Assembly (NCBI GenBank): GCA_900660155.1
Contig: CABFPE010000010.1
Location: 513,665-577,664 of the forward strand
Origin: Hofstenia miamia
Lineage: Eukaryota; Xenacoelomorpha; Acoela; Hofsteniidae
Direction of reading: 5' to 3'
Length of the DNA stretch: 64,000 nucleotides
Below are positions 61,501-64,000 of the stretch, in pieces. Position numbers and translations under genes: made by a program. The notes under the pieces are model-generated. The model searched no databases, had not been told where the DNA came from, and saw only the letters and a program-made list of their open reading frames with translations. Positions within the stretch are counted from its first letter, which is position 1. The number at the start of each line of letters is the position of its first letter.

Positions 61501-63694
61501 TATGCTTTTAGTCTTAACTCATTTAGGGATATTTAAATCACTAGAGGTCTCTAAATATAATCAATAATTGTTTATGCTTTTTATTACGCATATGCTGTAT
61601 TTATAAAAAATAATTTAGATCGGAGAAGGTGATGGAAGTGGATTTAATATAAACATCGGTTTCTCATCACCACCTGAAATCGCCATGTCAGATAAAGACT
61701 ACATGGCAGCATTCCGTTCGCTTGTTATACCAATTACTAAACAGTTTAACCCCGACTTCGTTCTCGTTTCTGCAGGCTTCGATGCAGCTCAGGGACACGC
61801 TAAGCCCATCGGTGGTTATGAAATTTCACCTGCATGTAAGCATTTTTCAGGAAGGAAATGTGATATTTAAAATAATTATACCAATCTAAATATTTGCTGA
61901 AGCGGAATTGCCACTAATGTCAATTTCACATTTAAAGTGCTATTTTCAAGGAAACTATAAATTTCTTAACAAAATGTCACATTTACTTTTAGCAATAATC
62001 AATATCGTATAGCTTTTTATGCATCCTTAACGTATAATTAGAATGGTTGAATGCTACTGCTTTTTGCACTTTTTATTAATGTTAAACAACGCATCCCACG
62101 TGTACATTATCAATTCCATCTGCCCAGCCTCCAAACGAATCATTCATAACAAAAAACGGCATGACAACGTGGGGTTGGAAACGCTTGTTTTCAAAGATGA
62201 AAGAGTCTATTATTGACGTCATTGAAATGAAATATGATTTTTATCGCGTTTCTTTGAGAAAAAATATAAACATTCAGAGGACAGAATACATTTGCTAAAA
62301 GCAGTAAATTTATGCATTTCTAACCTTACCTTCGATTGTCAAATGCTATGAAATTTCACACTTTTTTCTAATCCAAATTACAATTATGCACCGCAACAAA
62401 ATGGAGTTTTCCAAGAACCAAGTAGTTTTATATTTTCACATGCATATGGAAATTATTCCATTTCAAATTTACATAGTTTATATATCAATGCCATTGTTTA
62501 TATTCGAAAATGGATTTTTAAAATAATTTAGATTGGAAAAATGTTCTACAGTGGTCTTTCAATTAGGGCTCTGCGGTACCCTCTATTTCTATGGGATTTA
62601 CTATTGCTAGCCCTAAAACCAAAGAATTCATTGGGACCGGGACCAAAAATGAATGATGTAGGACTATCTATTACAGAATATTTCTCATAATTTTACTAAT
62701 TTTCGTCAAAATAGACCAATAGGACTAGAAAATCTCATGCGACTGAAATGGGACGGGGCTGGGAACGAGTACAATGGGAGTAAATGGGACTGGAATCAAC
62801 AAAATCCTGATCTCGCAGAACCTTAACTTCAATGCAATTCATTTACCTTTCTTTTTAGGTTTCGGTTGGATGACTTCACAATTGATGGAATTAATGAATG
62901 GAAGGATAGTTCTTTCTTTGGAAGGAGGCTACGAGTTAGAGGTGTTGACCGAATGTGCCGTCGTTTGTATGAGCGCTCTTTTAAATTTTCAAATACCACC
63001 TATCAAACATTCAGAATTGACGACGCCACCTAGTAAAGAGGCGGTGTTGTCTCTTGAAAAAACATTTCAACAAGCAGGTAGGTTTTCATTAAAATTATTT
63101 TCTAGTTAAGCCTCTGCGAATTTAGTTTTTTATGTTCGCGTCGAGTTGGAGTCCTAACTCATGAGTTCAATTTCGACTTATTTTTCTCCTTAGTGAGCCT
63201 TAAACAGTAAACTAAATGAGAAAATCAAGTCTGATGACTTGTAAATTGAGATAAATAGTGATACGTCAATTAATTCTTTGACATTAAAGACAAAAATTGC
63301 AGAAAAAATAGATCTCATGCAAGCTAATATCGATGGTTTCTAGTACTCTACATGTTGAGTTGTTTTTTGGAATTTCGAGTGCTCACCTGAGCCTATTTCT
63401 AATCCATGTATAAAAGTTTGTTTACTTTGAAAAGCCTTTCCTGCTTATCTATTTTTAGATTTAATTTTGCAAACTCGAATTGTAATTGAGAAGTTATAAC
63501 TTAACATTGTAGTGCATTTGAGCTGAAAATGGATGTTTTTAAATCTCATGACTGATTGTTTAGTACACTACTATCCAACTCTGCGTGAATATCACAATCA
63601 AATCCACATGTCTCACGTTCAGGCTATGAGCCATGCTTTGGATAGAACTCAGGAAATGTGTGGTGGAATGGCCTCCTTATCAGTTGACTGGTAA
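23719..63694 (+). CDS. HDAC4: Class IIa histone deacetylase gene, at least 16 exons
   Basis: A zinc-dependent lysine deacetylase of the class IIa (HDAC4/5/7/9) family, known as a signal-regulated corepressor that shuttles between nucleus and cytoplasm and binds MEF2. Exons: 23719-23821, 29838-29940, 43383-43576, 46388-46467, 48772-48885, 55850-56081, 56612-56706, (57313-57343 provisional), 58186-58337, 58673-58819, 59195-59401, 59447-59496, 60682-60951, 61253-61460, 61619-61835, 62859-63077, 63564-63694. Phases match at all junctions except 7 to 8, which the provisional microexon repairs. Counting from ATG 23722 the product is 849 residues: MEF2 helix about 38-55, 14-3-3/NLS about 80-110, coiled coil about 318-400, deacetylase domain about 440-790, NES-like tail about 840. 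It resembles vertebrate HDAC4/5 throughout the catalytic part but is shorter in the linker and shows no Gln-rich N-terminal domain. The gene may start upstream and the last exon may be spliced further. Confidence 0.9.
27649..27921 (-). other. Unrecognised 90-codon minus-strand ORF
   Basis: The open frame can extend a further 11 codons upstream of its ATG. The product has a fairly protein-like composition, with a [11 protein letters not shown] segment, but matches no family I can name. It may be an intronic relic or chance; no splice partner was seen. Confidence 0.2.
29043..29320 (+). mobile_element. hAT MITE, GACTTGTCAACGAGCC family, truncated copy
   Basis: Same family and orientation as 34901-35266: it shares GCTCGGCTCGCCACATA, the AATGAGGCT block and the TTGTTGACAAGTCTT right end. 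The first 60 or so bases of the left end are missing or too diverged, and no target duplication is visible. Confidence 0.65.
29838..29940 (+). CDS. HDAC4: HDAC exon 2: MEF2-binding helix
   Basis: Starts in phase 1 after TTTTTAG and ends in phase 2 at GTAAGT. It encodes [17 protein letters not shown], which aligns with the MEF2-binding helix of human HDAC4/5 (EVKMKLQEFVLNKKKA). The K-L-Q and L-N-K spacing and the hydrophobic face are conserved, so MEF2 binding is likely (inference). Confidence 0.85.
30511..31260 (-). mobile_element. Degraded mariner-like transposon, DUF4817-type
   Basis: The ends GGTTGGTTTCAAAGGGG and (reverse complement of the right end) GGTTGGTTATAAAATGG are inverted and flanked by TA-rich sequence. 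The minus strand encodes pieces of an IS630/Tc1/mariner transposase: an N-terminal helix-turn-helix like DUF4817 ([12 protein letters not shown], then KEFDDAGTV) and a catalytic-region start (FSDWF, then [17 protein letters not shown], comparable to the family's F-S-D-E-A-H-F-x-L-x-G-x-V-N-x-Q-N-C). It has several frame changes and in-frame stops, the D of the DE pair reads N, and the 3' catalytic half is absent, so it is inactive. Confidence 0.75.
31622..31655. repeat. (TA)n microsatellite
   Basis: TA run directly left of the duplicated Tc1 block. Similar runs precede the other Tc1 ends at 32041, 32757 and 33166, consistent with TA-target elements entering TA tracts. Confidence 0.95.
31656..32542 (+). 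repeat. Copy A of an 887-bp Tc1-containing duplication
   Basis: Identical by eye to 32782-33668 at a constant offset of 1126, and ends exactly at the N at 32543. It contains a truncated Tc1-like fragment (31659-31980, left TIR GTAGTGGAAAAAAGAATTC plus the first codons of a transposase) and the 5' part of a second (32069-32542). Probably an assembly duplicate. Confidence 0.8.
32543..32781. other. Spacer between the two duplicate blocks
   Basis: Begins with an N and continues with sequence unlike the duplicate, including a CAGGGGTGCACCCAGAATTT stretch reminiscent of a hAT MITE end, then a TA tract. It may belong to an alternative haplotype or misplaced contig. Confidence 0.5.
32782..33194 (+). 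mobile_element. Truncated Tc1-like fragment, copy B
   Basis: Left TIR GTAGTGGAAAAAAGAATTC and the beginning of a transposase frame ([10 protein letters not shown], then YVPLAI), related to the adjacent element. The coding match stops near 33106; a short unrelated stretch and a TA tract follow. Confidence 0.65.
33195..34414 (+). mobile_element. Tc1-like DNA transposon (1.2 kb), inactivated
   Basis: Terminal repeats GTACTGGAAAAAACAATTCGGCC (left; 23 bp, of which GTACTGGAAAAA and ATTCGGCCACC are shared) and GTATTGGAAAAATG...ATTCGGCCACC (right, reverse complement). The left end abuts a TA tract. The plus strand carries a Tc1 transposase in pieces: helix-turn-helix ([20 protein letters not shown]), [10 protein letters not shown], first D in FSDESRFEL, second D in QQDSALNV, E in [13 protein letters not shown]. 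So all three DDE residues survive, but the reading frame is broken by several frameshifts and stops (for example after EIP at 33536 and after DNSS at 33721). There is also one N at 33835. Confidence 0.85.
34901..35266 (+). mobile_element. hAT MITE, GACTTGTCAACGAGCC family, full copy
   Basis: 366 bp. Begins CAGACTTGTCAACGAGCC and ends with TTGAAAAGTCTT, the inverse of the start with few changes. Flanked by perfect 8-bp duplications TAATGTTA (34893-34900 and 35267-35274), the hAT signature. Interior has many CTCGGCTCGG words; non-coding. Confidence 0.85.
35808..35841. repeat. 34-bp perfect palindrome
   Basis: CCAAGGACGCCTATATT followed immediately by its exact reverse complement, with no loop. 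It could extrude as a cruciform or mark a joined pair of terminal repeats. Confidence 0.9.
36371..36396. repeat. (TA)n microsatellite
   Basis: Pure TA run. Similar runs lie at 37010-37036 and 37233-37265. Confidence 0.95.
36822..37265. repeat. 215-bp duplication around an 8-N gap
   Basis: 36822-37036 is repeated from 37045 on at offset 223, ending in a TA tract in both cases. The copies differ at about two bases (TTTAAATG versus TGTATATG). Eight Ns lie between. This is most simply a contig overlap, possibly between two alleles. Confidence 0.8.
37746..37922. repeat. GGTTCTGTGGGACC family, copy b
   Basis: Starts ACAGAACCATCC and ends CTGGTCCCGCAGCCCCAT, with GGGAC words inside. It may form one interrupted element with copy c. 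Confidence 0.5.
38113..38206. repeat. GGTTCTGTGGGACC family, copy c
   Basis: Starts GGGTTCTGTGGGACCAG and ends AGTCCCACAG, with GATCCCAGTC inside. Short or truncated member. Confidence 0.5.
39021..39154. repeat. GGTTCTGTGGGACC family, copy d
   Basis: 134 bp with inverted ends TAGGGTTCTCTGGGGTCC and (reverse complement) TAGGGTTCTACGGAACC. Compact, complete-looking member. Confidence 0.6.
43383..43576 (+). CDS. HDAC4: HDAC exon 3: 14-3-3 site and NLS
   Basis: Phase 2 to phase 1, good acceptor (ACTTTTAG) and donor (A|GTAAAT). It encodes [21 protein letters not shown], which matches the human HDAC4 segment around Ser246 (DFPLRKTASEPNL, then RSRLKQKV). In vertebrates the serine is phosphorylated by CaMK/PKD/SIK kinases to recruit 14-3-3, and the basic run is the nuclear localisation signal. 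A second conserved RRSSPL-like word (CRSSPL) follows. Regulation by phosphorylation is therefore likely. Confidence 0.93.
43577..46387 (+). other. HDAC intron 3
   Basis: About 2.8 kb of AT-rich sequence; small ORFs on both strands look like chance. No repeat or exon recognised. Confidence 0.6.
46388..46467 (+). CDS. HDAC4: HDAC exon 4: Ser/Pro linker
   Basis: Acceptor at GGGCAG, not the CTATAG five bases upstream: only this choice fits phase 1 and keeps the frame [13 protein letters not shown]. Ends in phase 0 at GAG|GTAGCA. The Ser/Pro-rich text resembles the GSGPSSPN segment after the NLS in HDAC4. Confidence 0.8.
46468..48771 (+). other. HDAC intron 4
   Basis: About 2.3 kb, T-rich, with a TA/TG microsatellite at 48506-48560. 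Nothing else recognised. Confidence 0.6.
48772..48885 (+). CDS. HDAC4: HDAC exon 5: linker
   Basis: Clean acceptor (ATTTTTAG) and donor (GTG|GTAAGT), 38 codons, phase 0 at both ends. Polar, His/Asn-rich text ending PHPPLKRSV. Assigned by phase and position; no specific motif, although PLKRS could be a kinase or 14-3-3-like site. Confidence 0.75.
52530..52876 (-). mobile_element. hAT MITE, GACTTGTCAACGAGCC family, inverted copy
   Basis: 347 bp, same family as 34901-35266 but in the opposite orientation. Ends CAGACTTGTCAACGAGCC and TTGTTGACAAGTCTG. Perfect 8-bp target duplications TTACTGAT lie at 52522-52529 and 52877-52884. Non-coding. Confidence 0.88.
53281..53639. mobile_element. hAT MITE, CAGAGGTGGACACGGGC family
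   Basis: 359 bp. The left end CAGAGGTGGACACGGGC is inverted in the right end (CAGAGATGGACACGGGC as reverse complement). Flanking 8-mers GGCCAGCG (53273-53280) and GGCCAGCA (53640-53647) match at 7 of 8. CCCG/CGGGCC words inside; no ORF of note. Confidence 0.85.
55552..55749. other. Assembly gap (198 N)
   Basis: Ns inside a (TA)n tract (about 55518-55778). Likely an unresolved microsatellite. Confidence 0.98.
55850..56081 (+). CDS. HDAC4: HDAC exon 6: low-complexity linker
   Basis: Acceptor GTGTTTAG; phase 0 in, phase 1 out (AAA G|GTATTC). 77 codons starting [13 protein letters not shown], then a run rich in Ala, Ser, Val and Thr, then a conserved-looking polar part ([12 protein letters not shown]). 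Corresponds to the poorly conserved middle of class IIa HDACs. Frame chosen by phase with exon 5 and by the absence of stops. Confidence 0.75.
56612..56706 (+). CDS. HDAC4: HDAC exon 7: linker (provisional)
   Basis: Acceptor TATTTTTAG; enters in phase 1 as exon 6 requires (G|CC gives Ala) and ends in phase 0 at AAG|GTAATA. Encodes [14 protein letters not shown], then a Cys/Pro part and KARFLLRK. No family motif. Its end phase does not fit exon 8 directly, so either a small exon is missing or this exon is alternative. Confidence 0.55.
57313..57343 (+). CDS. HDAC4: HDAC provisional 31-bp microexon
   Basis: AG at 57311-57312 and GTGTGA at 57344. Encodes [10 protein letters not shown] plus one base. 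It enters in phase 0 and leaves in phase 1, exactly what exons 7 and 8 need. The acceptor has a weak pyrimidine tract, so this is a guess from phase. Confidence 0.25.
58186..58337 (+). CDS. HDAC4: HDAC exon 8: coiled coil, first half
   Basis: Phase 1 in (acceptor TTTAG at 58181-58185; another AG three bases on gives one codon less), phase 0 out (AGG|GTAAGA). 50 codons of charged, Gln-rich helix ([30 protein letters not shown]) with leucines in heptad-like spacing. Such a helix would allow oligomerisation, as the Gln-rich domain does in vertebrate class IIa HDACs. Here it lies between the NLS region and the catalytic domain. Confidence 0.8.
58673..58819 (+). CDS. HDAC4: HDAC exon 9: coiled coil, second half
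   Basis: Acceptor AAATTTTAG, phase 0 both ends, 49 codons ([16 protein letters not shown], then an acidic Ser/Pro patch DEESPKS, then [17 protein letters not shown]). Donor ATT|GTACGC is weak but is the only one that fits exon 10. Continues the helix of exon 8. Confidence 0.8.
59195..59401 (+). CDS. HDAC4: HDAC exon 10: start of deacetylase domain, structural zinc site
   Basis: Acceptor TTTTGTTTAG, donor AAG|GTAAGT, phase 0 both ends, 69 codons. The domain begins at [17 protein letters not shown] (human: TTGLVYDTLMLKHQCTCG). Cys453, Cys455 and His461 have the same spacing as the human HDAC4 ligands Cys667, Cys669 and His675 of the second, structural zinc specific to class IIa enzymes. [13 protein letters not shown] follows the family pattern. 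Confidence 0.95.
59447..59496 (+). CDS. HDAC4: HDAC exon 11 (50 bp)
   Basis: Encodes [16 protein letters not shown] plus two bases (AG). Matches the human segment IRGRKATLEELQTVHSE. Phase 0 in, phase 2 out; AG|T across the splice gives Ser. Confidence 0.93.
60682..60951 (+). CDS. HDAC4: HDAC exon 12: active-site His pair
   Basis: Acceptor GTATTTAG, phase 2 both ends. Begins [14 protein letters not shown] (human SEAHTLLYGTNPLNR) and contains [18 protein letters not shown], whose Cys533 equals the fourth structural zinc ligand (human Cys751). RPPGHHAE holds the catalytic His584/His585 pair. The donor is CT|GTGAGA. Confidence 0.96.
61253..61460 (+). CDS. HDAC4: HDAC exon 13: catalytic zinc ligands
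   Basis: Acceptor CATTTTCAG, donor [24 protein letters not shown], then [19 protein letters not shown] with Asp622 and His624 as zinc ligands, then [19 protein letters not shown]. Very close to human HDAC4/5. Confidence 0.97.
61619..61835 (+). CDS. HDAC4: HDAC exon 14: third zinc ligand
   Basis: Acceptor TAATTTAG, donor T|GTAAGC, phase 0 to 1. [15 protein letters not shown], then [14 protein letters not shown] with Asp716 as the third catalytic zinc ligand, then [10 protein letters not shown]. Confidence 0.97.
61836..62858 (+). other. HDAC intron 14
   Basis: About 1 kb. A GGTTCTGTGGGACC-family repeat (62563-62826) ends only 32 bases before the acceptor of exon 15. Confidence 0.8.
62563..62826. 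repeat. GGTTCTGTGGGACC family, copy e
   Basis: 264 bp with inverted ends TTAGGGCTCTGCGGTACC and (reverse complement) TTAAGGTTCTGCGAGATC. Internal words GGGACCGGGACC, GGGACGGGGC and GGGACTGGAATC recall copy a. Confidence 0.6.
62859..63077 (+). CDS. HDAC4: HDAC exon 15: catalytic tyrosine (LEGGY)
   Basis: Acceptor CTTTTTAG, phase 1 both ends. [19 protein letters not shown], then [15 protein letters not shown]. The codon TAC at 62930-62932 gives Tyr758 where vertebrate class IIa enzymes have His (human HDAC4 His976, LEGGH). The end of the domain (VVCMSALLN) and [13 protein letters not shown] follow the family. Confidence 0.96.
63564..63694 (+). CDS. HDAC4: HDAC exon 16: C-terminal NES-like tail
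   Basis: Acceptor TTGTTTAG; G|TA gives Val. [14 protein letters not shown], then [13 protein letters not shown] and TAA at 63692-63694. MASLSV equals the core of the human C-terminal nuclear export segment (AMASLSVG). The stop sits inside GACTG|GTAAGC, a perfect splice donor, so the mRNA may instead be spliced at 63690 to an exon beyond the window. Confidence 0.85.
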
Positions 63695-64000
63695 GCATAT
63701 ATCTAATTAAACTCCACTGTAGACAAAGACAACGAAAATTAAAATTCGTAATTTAAAATAATTATGAAACAAAGCAATAACTGCTCTAGTATTGATCGGC
63801 AATAGTTGATATTGTTGAACTTCATTGAATATAACATTAGATGAAAGTCTAGTGTATTAGGAATCATTCACTTACTATATGTAAGCAATAGATATGTCGT
63901 CGGTAGAGTGGAAAATATATTTCCAAATAGTTCGTATAATAGGTGCAAAAAGTTTTTGTTAAATATTGTACAGAAGCCAAAACTTGTCTTTAAATTTCAA
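63695..64000. other. 3' flank: 3' UTR or next intron
   Basis: AT-rich; no AATAAA signal and no further exon visible, so it does not decide between a terminal exon and continued splicing. Confidence 0.5.

Noticed and set aside
1-64000. CRISPR arrays, bacterial operons, rRNA and tRNA genes
   Set aside because: No spaced direct repeats or recognisable RNA genes; the sequence is clearly from an intron-bearing animal genome.

Overview
This is a non-vertebrate animal genome window: it is AT-rich, its genes are split into many small exons by introns of up to about 13 kb, (TA)n microsatellites are frequent, and Tc1/mariner relics and short hAT-like MITEs are scattered through it. The phylum cannot be fixed from the sequence. 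One useful clue is that the class IIa histone deacetylase (HDAC) encoded here keeps the catalytic tyrosine that vertebrate class IIa enzymes have replaced with histidine, so the source is not a vertebrate.

Layout. 1-13281 is mostly non-coding and holds one hAT-type MITE (1690-1926), microsatellites and a dispersed TIR repeat. At 13282-13469 is the last exon of a plus-strand SLC22-like membrane transporter. 13470-23718 is a repeat-dense interval: a foldback element with TTAGGG-like interior, a 240-bp MITE, palindromes, a 604-bp duplication joined at a single N, and a 1000-N gap.

From 23719 to 63694 the plus strand carries one class IIa HDAC (HDAC4/5/7/9 type) spread over at least 16 exons. 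Intron phases agree at every junction but one (exon 7 to 8), where a 31-bp microexon (57313-57343) would restore the phase. Exons 1-7 encode a short N-terminal part, the MEF2-binding helix, a 14-3-3/NLS segment and a low-complexity linker. Exons 8-9 encode a charged, glutamine-rich coiled coil. Exons 10-16 encode a complete deacetylase domain with catalytic and structural zinc ligands and a C-terminal MASLSV segment like the vertebrate nuclear export signal. The product would be about 850 residues.

The long introns contain most of the mobile DNA: a degraded DUF4817-type mariner, Tc1-like copies (partly duplicated next to an N, probably an assembly effect), three copies of one hAT MITE family (two with perfect 8-bp target duplications), a different hAT MITE and TIR repeats of a GGTTCTGTGGGACC family. 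Oppositely oriented copies of the first MITE lie in introns on both sides of exons 3-5.

I found no RNA gene, CRISPR array or bacterial-type feature, and no new defence or enzymatic system. The strongest items are the HDAC with its retained tyrosine and altered domain order, the stop/splice-donor ambiguity at its C-terminus, and the set of dated MITE insertions.
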